From: Rhodovastum sp963804495
GTDB taxonomy: Bacteria > Pseudomonadota > Alphaproteobacteria > Acetobacterales > Acetobacteraceae
NCBI GenBank assembly: GCA_963804495.1
Contig: CAWDQN010000005.1
Coordinates: forward strand, 372,001-436,000
Direction of reading: 5' to 3'
DNA: 64,000 nt
Below, piece after piece: positions 49,737-58,755 of this stretch (position 1 is its first letter; each line of letters begins with the position of its first letter). Made by a program: the position numbers and the translations under genes. The notes under the pieces are model-generated. The model made no database searches and had not been told where the DNA came from. It saw only the letters and a program-made list of their open reading frames with translations.

Positions 49737-52428
49737 TTACGCCGCGGTTGCGGCTTCGCCCAGGCACTGGCGAAGGCTCGCCAGCAGCGCCGCGCGGTCG
49801 AACTTGCCCACATAGTCGGTGAAACCGGCGCTGCGCCCGGCCGCCATTTCGGCGTGGTTCACCCGCCCGCTCAGCGCCAGCACCGGCAGCTCCGCCCAGG
49901 CACCGCCGGCCCGCAGCGTGCGGACGAATTGCAGACCGTCCATTTCCGGCATTTCGATGTCGGATACCACGACATCGAACATGACCCCGGCATCGCGCAG
50001 ACGCAGCGCCTTGGTGGCGGTTTCGCAGGCGGTGACGTCGAAGCCCTCGGCCGCCAGCGCCGGCACCAGCAGGTTGCGGAAGAAATCGCTGTCCTCGACC
50101 ACCAGCAATCTTGGCGATATTGCGCCGCCGGCTTTCTGTCCGGTGCGGAACCAGTCCTGCGCCGCTTGGGTGAGCCAATAGGCGGTGTCGATCACATCGG
50201 TGGCGCGGCCGGCCACCACCGCGGTGCCGAGCAGGCCCGGCCGGTCGCCGGACAGCTCCACCCGCAGCCGGTCCTCCACCACGTCGAGGATTTCGTCGAC
50301 CACCAGCCCCATGCAACGGTCGCGCCCGAGGCCGCGGTCCACGTCGTTGAACACCAGTACGGCCTGGCGTTCCTTTTCCATGTCGAGCGTGCCGGAGAGC
50401 GGCACCAGCGGCATGAGCCGGCCGCGATACTGCACCACCGGCTGGCCGGCGGAGATTTCGATGCGGTCGCGTTCGATGTCTTCCAGCCTCGCCACCAAGC
50501 CCAGCGGCACCGCCTTGGGCGAGGCGCCGCCGGCGCGGAACAGCAGCATGGCGGTACGCTGCTCGGACTGCGGCAGCGCGTTTTCGGCGGCGGTTTCGGT
50601 CAGCCGCGATTCGCTGCCGGCAATGCCGTTGGCGCGGGCGATGCCGTTGGGGTCAAGGATCATGATCACCGACCCGTCGCCGAGGATGGTGTTGCCGCTG
50701 AACATGGTGATGTGGCGCAGGATCGGCGCCACCGGCTTGACCACGATCTCCTCGGTGTCGAACACCCGGTCGACGATAATGCCCAGCATGCTGGCGCCGA
50801 CCTGGGTGACGACGATGCACTGGCCGGCGTCCTCGGCGCCGGTGTCGCGTTCCAGGCGCAGCAGCCCGGCCAGGCTGACCAGCGGCAGCAGCCGGTCGCG
50901 CAGGCGCAGCACCGGGGTGCCGTTGATGCGCTCGATGCGGCTTTCCGTGCGGTCGGCCGCCGCCGCGCCGTCGTTGCCGGCGGCCCGCACCAGTTCGACC
51001 ACGCTGATTTGCGGAATGGCGAAGCGCTCGCGCCCGGCCTGGACGATCAGCGCGGAGACGATGGCCAGGGTGAGCGGGATTTTCACCAGGAAGCTGGTGC
51101 CCTGGCCGGGCGTGCTTTTCAGGTCGATGGTACCGCCGATGCGCTCGATATTGGTCTTCACCACGTCCATGCCGACGCCACGGCCGGAGACCGCGGTGAC
51201 CACGGCGGCGGTGGAGAAGCCGGCGCGGAAGATGAAGCGGTGGATTTGCGCGTCGGTCATGCCGGCCAGCTCGGCCTCGGTCGCCAGGCCGCGCGACAGC
51301 GCCTTGGCGCGGATACGGTCGACCGGCAGGCCACGCCCGTCATCGGCAACCTCGATGATGATATGGCCGCCTTCGTGGAAGGCGTTCAGCGCGATGCGTC
51401 CGCTTTCCGGCTTGCCCGCGGCCCGCCGCTCAGCGGGCGTTTCCAGCCCGTGGTCGGCGGAATTGCGCACCATGTGCGTCAGCGGGTCCTTGATGAGCTC
51501 TAGCACTTGGCGGTCGAGCTCGGTATCGGCGCCGTGCTGGACCAGTTCGATGCGCTTGTCGAGTTCGCGGGCGAGGTCGCGCACCAGCCGCGGCAGCTTG
51601 TTCCAGGCATTGCCGATTGGCTGCATGCGCGTTTTCATCACCCCTTCCTGCAGGTCGGAGGTGATGTGCGACAGGCGTTGCAGCGGCACGCTGAACGCTG
51701 AAATCTTCCTGCGTGCGCGCCAGTTGTAGTAACTGATTGCGGGTCAGCACCAGTTCGCTGACCAGGGTCATCAGCCCTTCCAGCACGTCGACGCCGACCC
51801 GGATGGTCTGGCCGGCGACCGGCGCCTCGGTCTGCGCGGCGTCGGCCGGTTCGGGCGCCGGCTCGGGCGCGGCGGCGATGGGCACCGGTGACGGCGGCGC
51901 CTGCTGCGGGGGCGCCGGTGCCGGGTCCCGGGCCTGCGAAGATGGCGCGGCCGGGGTGGATTCGGCGGGTGCGCCTGCTGCGGGTGCAGGTGCGGCGGGT
52001 GCGGATGCAGCCGGGGCCGGGGCTTTTGGCGGGGCGGCGGCTGGAGCGCCACGCCCCTCCGCGGCCGCGTTCAGCGCCGCCACCAGCGGGGTGTCGTCGC
52101 CGGCGGGTTCGTTGCCACTGGTGGCCAGGCCGGCGACGATCTCCTTGATCCGGTCGATGCCGAACAGCACAATGCTGATCGTGTCCGGCGTTACCGTCAG
52201 GGCGCCGTCCCGCACCTTCACCAGGACGTTTTCCGCGGCATGTGCCACGTGCTCCAGGCGGGGCAGCCCCAGGAATCCGCATGTGCCCTTGATCGTGTGC
52301 ACCAGGCGGAAGATCAGAGACAGGGTGGGCGCATCGTCCGGCGTGCGTTCGAGCCGCACCAGGGCCAGGTCCAGCTCGGCCAGGCTTTCGTTGGTTTCCG
52401 TCAGGAAATCGGCCAACAGATCGTCCAT
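49737..52428 (-). pseudogene. cheA: Chemotaxis histidine kinase CheA with C-terminal receiver domain, single-base frameshift
   Basis: The gene reads as ~896 aa if one base is removed. Part one (from 52428): HPt/P1 with phospho-accepting His44 in LVHTIKGTCGFLGL, an Ala/Pro-rich linker, then the dimerisation helix LVSELVLTRNQLLQLARTQED. The frame then breaks at GATTTCAGCG; homologues expect Asp-Ser-Ala-Phe, i.e. GATTCAGCG, at 51700-51703. Part two continues LQRLSHITSDLQEGVMKTRMQPIG, the ATPase domain (DPLTHMVRNSADHG, DDGRGL, GRGVGMDVV), two CheW-like domains and a receiver domain (VEDSDFFRNLLVPAL, phospho-Asp in VVVSDIEMPEMDG). All other motifs are intact, so a sequencing error or very recent mutation is likely. 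Confidence 0.88.
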
Positions 52429-52630
52429 CGCGCTCTCCGTGCGCCCCGTGGGATCGAGGCTGTCGGAGCAGAGTGCGTCGCGGGAACGAAGAAAGCGTAA
52501 AACCGGCGGGCCGCGGGCGACGTGAAATGTCAGCGCGTATGAAAGGTTGAAACTGGCGAAACCGGGCTCATCGCCATCATCGGGGCGCTCGGCAGCGTCT
52601 CGCCCCGCCTCGGCATTCGCTCACCGGGGC

Positions 52631-53392
52631 TCAGGCGAAGCGCAGCAGCAGTGGCGGTGCGGCTTCGGTGTCGGCGGCCAAGGCGAACGACAGCCGGACA
52701 CCGGCGCCGTGCGCCAGCAAGGCGGTGAGCGGACCTTGCAGCATGCGGGGCGCGGCGCTCGTGGCGGCGCGCCAGGCCGGTGCCGGATCAGCCATCCAGG
52801 CCGCGAGCCCCGGCGGCCAGGCGGCCGCCTGCCCATGCGGCACCACCAGGACGGTGTCCGGCCCCGCCTCGCCCAGGGTCACCACCCCGCCCTTCGGCAG
52901 GCTCTCGGCGGCCAGCAGCAGCACGTTCAGCAACACCCGGGCCGGTCCGGCCGGGAAACGCTGTTCGGCCGGCAGCCCGGCGAAATCGGCCCAGACCTGG
53001 CGCGGCAGCCCGGCGCACAGGGCACGCAGCGCGGCGATGTTCAGCGCCTCGGCGCCACCCGCCCAGGCCGCGCGCAGCAGGCGCAGCCGGGCGGCGAGCC
53101 CGGTGGCGGCTTTGGCGGCGATGTCCAGCGCCTCGGTTGCCGAATCGGGCTCGGTGCGGGCGATCTCCACCGCGCCGGCCAGCGTGCCTGCGGGGCCGCT
53201 GACTTCGTGGCAGAGGCGGGCGGCCAGCAACTCCGCCAGCCGCAGCCCGTCGCGGTCGGTGGACGAGAGCGGTCCGGACAGGAGCGCTTCGGGGGGGGGC
53301 TGTCCCGTTTGATCTGGCAACGGTCCGTTGCCGGAGGCCCCATTCCCGGGCGTCGTGTGCACGGACTCCGTCTTCCGACTCGAGCTGACCAC
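52631..53392 (-). CDS. ChpT-like histidine phosphotransferase, short copy (253 aa)
   Basis: LAELLAARLCHEVSGPAGTLAGAVEIART matches the H-box of the ChpT/HPTransfase family, with His62 as the likely phospho-acceptor. A degenerate ATPase-like domain follows (LRALCAGLPRQVWADF..RVLLNVLLLAAESLPKGG). ChpT passes phosphate from CckA to CtrA and CpdR in alphaproteobacteria. The copy is nearly identical to the one at 55664-57269 from residue ~30 to the end, but stops at LLLRFA where the long copy continues into a membrane segment. It lies ~200 bases upstream of cheA on the same strand. Confidence 0.8.
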   Translation of the reverse strand: MVSSSRKTESVHTTPGNGASGNGPLPDQTGQPPPEALLSGPLSSTDRDGLRLAELLAARLCHEVSGPAGTLAGAVEIARTEPDSATEALDIAAKAATGLAARLRLLRAAWAGGAEALNIAALRALCAGLPRQVWADFAGLPAEQRFPAGPARVLLNVLLLAAESLPKGGVVTLGEAGPDTVLVVPHGQAAAWPPGLAAWMADPAPAWRAATSAAPRMLQGPLTALLAHGAGVRLSFALAADTEAAPPLLLRFA

Positions 53393-53480
53393 GGCCGGTT
53401 ATCCTTTTGTGCGTGCCTGTCCATCGCCCAGTTCGATGCCCTGACGCAAGGAGTGCAGGCGTCTGCGTGACGAAAAAAAC
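52634..53480. repeat. Segmental direct duplication, left copy (partner 56512-57357)
   Basis: About 845 bp, from CGAAGCGCAGCA to GTGACGAAAAAAAC, are repeated with few differences at 56512-57357. Similarity covers the whole phosphotransferase module plus ~90 bp upstream of its start. About 70 bp at the extreme 5' coding end (53312-53380) have diverged strongly although both flanks are conserved. Confidence 0.85.
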
Positions 53481-53697
53481 ACTTGTCCGCTGCGTTGGCC
53501 CGATGAAGCCGAAGGCGGATCGTCGGGTTGCCGCCGGTTTAGAAGACAGGGGAAACTATGCCTGATTACCGGCGACGTGACACTGGATCCAATCGGAGAT
53601 TGACAGGCCGGTAGCGCCGTGCGTCCGGCCCCCCGCCCTGGGTTATACGCCGGCGCGCCGATGGGATCCGCGCTTGCAGCCGGCCGGCCGAGGGAGA

Positions 53698-53783
53698 CCA
53701 GGACAGAGCCAGCCAGGATAGAGCCAGCCAGGACAGAGCCAGCCAGGACAGAGCCAGCCAGGACAGAGCCAGCCAGGACGGAG
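53698..53783. repeat. Tandem array of a 15-bp unit (5.7 copies)
   Basis: The unit CCAGGACAGAGCCAG is repeated at 53698, 53713 (one base changed), 53728, 53743 and 53758, with a partial copy to 53783. The period is a multiple of three, so both strands read as short peptide repeats, but no gene context supports translation. Confidence 0.92.
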
Positions 53784-53824
53784 ATCGCTGTGACCTGCGT
53801 TGCGTCTGTTGCATAGCGGAACGC

Positions 53825-53944
53825 TGGAGCAACATCGGCCTGACGGGCGACAGCCTGCCGGTAACAGCCTGCCGGTAAAGGTGCCCGGTACAACAAACAG
53901 CCAGAGCGCCCTGACCGTTCAGGGTCAGAGTGAAAGCGCCCTAG
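53825..53944 (+). repeat. Dispersed palindromic repeat, copy C (divergent)
   Basis: GGAGCAACATCGGCCTGACG, TGCCGGTAAAGGTGCCCGGT, ACAACAAACAGCCAGAGCGC and CTGACCGTTCAGGGTCAG occur in the same order as in copies A and B. It ends TGAAAGCGCCCTAG. It directly adjoins copy B. Confidence 0.65.
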
Positions 53945-54047
53945 AGCAACATCGGCCAGACTGGCGCTGGCCGGCCGGCAAAGTTGCTCCATAAAACAAA
54001 GAGCTAGAGCGCTCCGACCGTTTACGGTCAGGGTGAAAGCGCTCTAG
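53941..54047 (+). repeat. Dispersed palindromic repeat, copy B
   Basis: CTAGAGCAACATCGGCC, CCGGCCGGCAAAGTTG, AAAACAAAGAGCTAGAGCGC and TTTACGGTCAGGGTGAAAGC, ending in GCTCTAG. It is homologous to the minus-strand copy A at 34612-34717. Its last four bases, CTAG, form the left target-site duplication of the IS1380-family element. Confidence 0.75.
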
Positions 54048-55663
54048 CCCGTCCTATTCACCGGCTTGGCAGGGCTGATGGCTGTTGAGCGCTGGGCGCG
54101 ATGATGCGAGGCGATCTTTCATCGCGATTTGAGAACGGACATGGCGGGCGTTGGGGGTTGGTGGGACGTGGCGGGTTCGGGGGCAGATGCCCCGGCGGTC
54201 ATGGCCCGGCCGGCAGGAAACTGCGCACCAATCCACTGAACATCTCAGCCTCGGGGCAGGCTGCGGCGAAGGCGATGCGCACCCGCCTGGTGGTTTCGGT
54301 GATGCGCGCGCCGATCTTGATCAGGCGCGACTGCAGAGTGGTGAACTCAGCGATGGCGAGAGGCTGCGGGCTGGGGATGGCATCACGCACGGTCAACAGC
54401 AGCCAGTAGGCGGCGGTGTGCAGGATCAGCCGCACCTGGTTGGCGAGCGGCTCGCGGCAACTGGTGCGGTCGGAGGCAAGCTGCGTCTTGTGGAGCTTGA
54501 TCAGGTTCTCGGCCTGGCCGCGGGCACAGTACATGGTGTTGTAAAGCCATTCGGCGGAACCGCCGGTCAGGTTGGTCACCACGTAGCGGATGTCCAGTCC
54601 TTTCGGCGTGGCCTCGATGCGAGCGGCGACGCGGCGCTCGCATCGCCAGGATTTCGCGCCATAGCGGGTCTCGGTATAGCGGCGAACCACTTGTGCCTGT
54701 GTCTCGGCGCGCCGCACCCGCACGTCGTCGGCGATCGGGTCGACCAGTCGGTCGAGCACATCGTTGCCGGACAGGCCGAAGATGTAGTCCAGGCCATTGG
54801 CCTCGCACCACGTCATCACCTCATGGCGGCCGTAATGGCTGTCGCCGCGGATGGTCAGCCGCGTGTCGGGCCAGTGCTGCCGGATGCGGCGCACCAGACG
54901 GCGGAGATGGCCGCGGATTTCCGCGCCGGTCGGCGTCTTGCCCGGCCGCAGCAGGATCGCCACCGGGCGCGCGGTCGCGGTGTCGTAGACGTGGATCGGC
55001 AGGAAGCAGCGCTCGTCGTAATGGGCATTGAACAGCGCAAGCTGCTGGTGGCCGTGCACGACATCGCAGGTGTCGTCGATGTCGAGCGTGACCGCGGCGG
55101 GTGGCTGCGCATAGCTGGCGCAGTAGAGGTCCACCATGGCGTAGGTCATGCGCACCACCTCGCGCAGGGTCGGCGCATTTTCCCAGCGCGAGACGGTCGG
55201 CTGCGAGCACAGATCATAGCCGCTGTCGGGCAGACGGCCGCAGGCCAGCTTGAAGGCCGGATCGGTGCGCAGGTGGTCGAGGTCGTCGGCATCCTCGTAG
55301 CCGCAGGCGATGGCGAGGATGCGGGCGCGCAGGATGTCATCGACGCAGTGCGTCACCAACAGCGGATTGCGCGGGTCTGCGATCAGCCGTGCCAGCTTCT
55401 CCGCGACTCCCAGTTGCTGCTCCACCACGCCGAGCAGCAGCACGCCGCCATCAGAGGTGATGCGTCCACCATCGAAGGCGGCGGTCAGCTTCTTGCGGCC
55501 GACGGCTGGAAAGCTGAACGGCAAGATCGTATCGTCGGGCATGGCGGGTGTGGCTCGGTGCGTGCGCGTGAACAGGATGGCTTCGACACCCAATCCTTGA
55601 ACGCTTTCAGCATCTTACGCGACACCCGCCAGCGAATCCCTGCCATGCCGTGAATAAGATGGG
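54048..55663 (-). mobile_element. Complete IS1380-family insertion sequence (1616 bp)
   Basis: The left end CCCGTCCTATTCACCGGC and the inverted right end CCCATCTTATTCACGGC (followed by TGGCAGGG on both sides) form imperfect terminal inverted repeats of ~26 bp. Both ends are flanked by the 4-bp direct repeat CTAG (54044-54047 and 55664-55667), the target duplication length known for IS1380. One intact transposase fills the element. The right CTAG contributes the TAG stop of the neighbouring RodZ-like fusion gene. Confidence 0.92.
54199..55542 (-). CDS. IS1380 family transposase (447 aa)
   Basis: DDE transposase with the acidic residues in TLDIDDTCDVVHGHQQ, TIRGDSHYG and ARGQAENLIKLHKTQLASDR, and the IS1380 N-terminus AFDGGRITSDGGVLLLGVVEQQLG. 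The reading frame is intact and full length. The start at 55542 (MPDDTILPFSF) is preferred over a GTG-type extension to 55593. Confidence 0.94.
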   Translation of the reverse strand: MPDDTILPFSFPAVGRKKLTAAFDGGRITSDGGVLLLGVVEQQLGVAEKLARLIADPRNPLLVTHCVDDILRARILAIACGYEDADDLDHLRTDPAFKLACGRLPDSGYDLCSQPTVSRWENAPTLREVVRMTYAMVDLYCASYAQPPAAVTLDIDDTCDVVHGHQQLALFNAHYDERCFLPIHVYDTATARPVAILLRPGKTPTGAEIRGHLRRLVRRIRQHWPDTRLTIRGDSHYGRHEVMTWCEANGLDYIFGLSGNDVLDRLVDPIADDVRVRRAETQAQVVRRYTETRYGAKSWRCERRVAARIEATPKGLDIRYVVTNLTGGSAEWLYNTMYCARGQAENLIKLHKTQLASDRTSCREPLANQVRLILHTAAYWLLLTVRDAIPSPQPLAIAEFTTLQSRLIKIGARITETTRRVRIAFAAACPEAEMFSGLVRSFLPAGP

Positions 55664-57269
55664 CTAGCGTTTAGGCGCCCCCGACCTGGCAGAGGCAACA
55701 ACCGCTGGCGCAAGCCGTCCCTCGAGGATCGCATCCGGGTCGAGCGGCAGGTCATGTCGCACCACCCAGTTATTGCCGAGTGGCGCGGTAAGCTGCCCGT
55801 CAACCAACACTTCGGTGCCCCCGGCATTGCCGGTGCTGAGCAGCAACCGGGCAGGCTGCTTGTACGGTGGCACCGGCCAGGTCTCGCCGGGGCGCAGCAC
55901 ACGGCGCAGCAGCACCGGGCCCTGGCGCTCACGCACTTCCAGCCAGGCATTGGCGGTTGCACGCAGCACGATGCGGGTGCCCTCGGGCAAGGGCGACACG
56001 CCGGAGGCGGGCGATGCCGGGGTGCCCGTGAGCGGCGGTCCGGCCACGCCAGAGGCGGGAATGGCGGCGGAGGCCGGCGGCAATGATGCGGGCAACGCCA
56101 CCGAGGGCAATGCCGCGGGTGGCGGCGGTGCCAGCTCGGCCACCAGCGCGGGCGGCGCGGCTGGCACCGGCGGCGGTGGGGACAGCGCCGGCGGTGGCGG
56201 CGGTTCGGCTGCCAGAGGGGGCAACGCGGCGGCAGCGGCCGGTGCTGGGTTCAGGGTCGGGTTCGGGGCCGGCCGCGGCTGCACCAGATCTGTCAGGCGC
56301 AGCTGCACCGGCCGGGCCGGCTTGGCGCCGGGCGTTGTGTCGGACATCCGGTACCAGCCGGCGGTGGCGCCGACCGCCAGCACGGCGCACAGCAGCGCCA
56401 CCGCCGTCGCCCCCGCCGGCAGGCGGCGCCCGGGCACCGGGGAGGGACCGGCCAGATCCGGCTTGCCGGCCGGTTCGGCCGCATTGGCGCGGCCATGGCG
56501 CGCCGCCTCGTCGAAGCGCAGCAACAGTGGCGGTGCGGTTTCGGCGTCGGCGGCCAAAGCGAACGACAGCCGGACACCGGCGCCGTGCGCCAGCAAGGCG
56601 GTGAGCGGACCTTGCAGCAGGCGGGGCGCGGCGCTCGTGGCGGCGCGCCAGGCCGGTGCCGGATCAGCCATCCAGGCCGCGAGCCCCGGCGGCCAGGCGG
56701 CCGCCTGGCCGCGCGGCACCACCAGGACGGTGTCGGGCCCTGCCTCGCCCAGGGTCACCACCCCGCCTTTCGGCAGGCTCTCGGCGGCCAGGAGCAGCAC
56801 GTTCAGCAACACCCGGGCCGGTCCGGCGGGGAAGCGCTGTTCGGCCGGCAGCCCGGCGAAATCGGCCCAGACCTGGCGCGGCAGCCCGGCGCACAGGGCG
56901 CGCAGCGCGGTGATGTCCAGCGCCTCGGCGCCACCCGTCCAGGCCGCGCGCAGCAGGCGCAGCCGGGAGGCAAGCCCGGCGGCGGCCTTGGCGGCGATGT
57001 CCAGCGCCTCGGCCGCCGAATTCGGGCTCGGTGCGGGCGATCTCCACCGCGCCGGCCAGCGTGCCTGCGGGGCCGCTGACTTCGTGGCAGAGGCGGGCGG
57101 CCAGCAACTCCGCCAGCCGCAGCCCGTCGCGGTCGGTGGACGAGAGCGGTCCGGACGGGAGCGCTTCGGGCGGGCGCTGTCCCGTTTCGTCATGCGTCCG
57201 ACTGCTGCGGGACGCCTCAGTCACGGCCGTCGGTTGCACGGACACCCCATTCCGACTCGAGCTGACCAC
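55664..57269 (-). pseudogene. ChpT-like histidine phosphotransferase fused to membrane and RodZ/DUF4115-like domains, frameshifted (about 534 aa)
   Basis: From 57269: LAARLCHEVSGPAGTLAGAVE with candidate phospho-His62, then a frame change near 57018 where GAATTCGGG has one T more than the short copy's GAATCGGG. The second frame continues the phosphotransferase domain to LLLRFDEAARHG, then a helix (ATAVALLCAVLAVGATAGWY), a ~110-aa Pro/Ala-rich region and a C-terminal domain with IVLRATANAWLEVRERQG, LRPGETWPVP, LLLSTGNAGGTEVLVDG and RHDLPLDPDAIL, which matches the DUF4115 domain that follows the membrane helix in RodZ. The usual RodZ HTH is replaced by the phosphotransferase. The stop TAG lies in the IS target duplication. 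Confidence 0.75.
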
Positions 57270-57357
57270 GGCCGGTTATCCTTTCGTGCGTCTCTGCCCA
57301 TCGCGCAGGACGATACCATGACGCAAGGAGTCGCGATGTTTCCGTGACGAAAAAAAC
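56512..57357. repeat. Segmental direct duplication, right copy (partner 52634-53480)
   Basis: Near-identical to 52634-53480 except for scattered substitutions, one extra T near 57018-57021 and ~70 divergent bases at 57186-57254. The IS1380 element and the dispersed repeats lie between the two copies. Confidence 0.85.
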
Positions 57358-57556
57358 TGGCCGGTGTCGGGTCGCGGGATTGGCGCAGGCGAACTGCGGC
57401 ACTGGCATGGGCGCGCCGATCGGGGATCGACAGCTGCGGTGGAGCCGCGCGGCCGGTCCGCGCCAAGGGTGCGGGCCGGCGGACATATGTCCCGGCCTTG
57501 CGGCCGGAAGGGCGACCGACGACATAATGGGCCAGCAAGGGGGGACGACGCTCGCC

Positions 57557-58543
57557 ATGATCGATCCGTTCGGCAGGGCCATCACCTATCTGCGTGTCTC
57601 GGTGACCGACCGCTGTGACCTGCGCTGCGTCTACTGCATGGCCGACGACATGACCTTTCTGCCCAAGGCGGAGATTCTCAGCCTGGAGGAACTCGATCTT
57701 CTGTGCGGCGCGTTCATCCGCCAGGGGGTGACAAAAATCCGCATCACCGGTGGCGAGCCGCTGGTGCGCCGCGACGTGACCGCGCTGTTTGCCTCGCTCG
57801 GCGCCCGCCTGGGCCAAGGGCTGCGCGAACTCACCGTCACCACCAACGGCACCCGTCTCGCCCGCCATGCCGAGGCGCTGTACGCCGCCGGGGTGCGGCG
57901 GGTGAATGTCAGCCTCGATACGCTGGACGCGGCGAAATTCGCCGCCATCACCCGCTGGGGCCGGCTGGACCGTGTGCTCGAGGGCATCTTTGCCGCCCGC
58001 ACCGCCGGGCTTGCGGTGAAGATCAATACGGTGGCGCTGCGCGACGTGAACGAGGACGAATTCGATGCGATGCTTGCCTGGTGCGGCCGGCAAGGGTTTG
58101 ATCTTTGTTTGATCGAAACCATGCCGTTGGGCGAGATCAATGCAAGCCGCGCCGACCAGTACCTGCCGCTGTCGCTGGTTCGTTCGCGGCTGCGGCGGCG
58201 CTGGACGCTGGCGGAGAGCCTTTATTCCAGCGGCGGTCCGGCACGTTATTTCGACGTGAGCGAAACCGGCACCCGGATCGGTTTCATCACGCCGATGACG
58301 CATAACTTCTGCGAAAGCTGCAACCGGGTGCGGCTGACCTGCACCGGGTCGCTGTTCATGTGCCTGGGCCAGGACGACGCCGCCGATTTCCGCAGCCTGC
58401 TGCGCGCCGGGGCCGACGAGGCGGCGCTGGACGCGGCGATCCTGGCGGCGATCGCGCACAAGCCGAAGGGGCACGACTTCATCATCGACCGCCGCCGTGA
58501 TGCGCCGTCGCTGGGGCGTCACATGAGCGTCACCGGCGGCTGA
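57557..58543 (+). CDS. moaA: GTP 3',8-cyclase MoaA (328 aa)
   Basis: Radical SAM enzyme of molybdenum-cofactor synthesis. The N-terminal cluster is CDLRCVYCM (CX3CX2C) and the C-terminal cluster is FCESCNRVRLTCTGSLFMC (CX2CX13C). The protein ends in GG, as required in MoaA. RITGGEPLVRRD and TVTTNGTRL are conserved. The start at 57557 (MIDPFGRAITYLR) fits the family; 57527 is a possible alternative. The ~290 bases upstream hold the end of the duplication and no other gene. Confidence 0.94.
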   Translation: MIDPFGRAITYLRVSVTDRCDLRCVYCMADDMTFLPKAEILSLEELDLLCGAFIRQGVTKIRITGGEPLVRRDVTALFASLGARLGQGLRELTVTTNGTRLARHAEALYAAGVRRVNVSLDTLDAAKFAAITRWGRLDRVLEGIFAARTAGLAVKINTVALRDVNEDEFDAMLAWCGRQGFDLCLIETMPLGEINASRADQYLPLSLVRSRLRRRWTLAESLYSSGGPARYFDVSETGTRIGFITPMTHNFCESCNRVRLTCTGSLFMCLGQDDAADFRSLLRAGADEAALDAAILAAIAHKPKGHDFIIDRRRDAPSLGRHMSVTGG

Positions 58544-58755
58544 CCCGGCGCACGTCCTCGCCGCTTGACCCTGTCGTTCCGCGATGCCAGATCAGCGGTC
58601 GCGATCCGGATGGTATGTCGGATCATGGCGCGGATGCGGCGTTGCCGGCCTTGTGCCGGCCCGGTGCGGTCCGCGCCCCTGACCGACCCGTGACGGAGAG
58701 CGCCGCATGACCCTCGCCCGCCCCGATTTGCCGCGCGCCCGCGGAGCGGCGTGAC

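Larger units (their letters stand above)
53481..54047. other. Gene-free repeat-rich interval between short phosphotransferase copy and IS1380 element
   Basis: No convincing gene is present. The interval holds a 15-bp tandem array (53698-53783), two dispersed-repeat copies (53825-54047) and the left target-site copy of the insertion sequence. Open frames here consist of repeat translations. Confidence 0.6.

Noticed and set aside
53698..53783. CRISPR-like periodic repeats
   Set aside because: Units are 15 bp, contiguous and without spacers; no cas genes are present.
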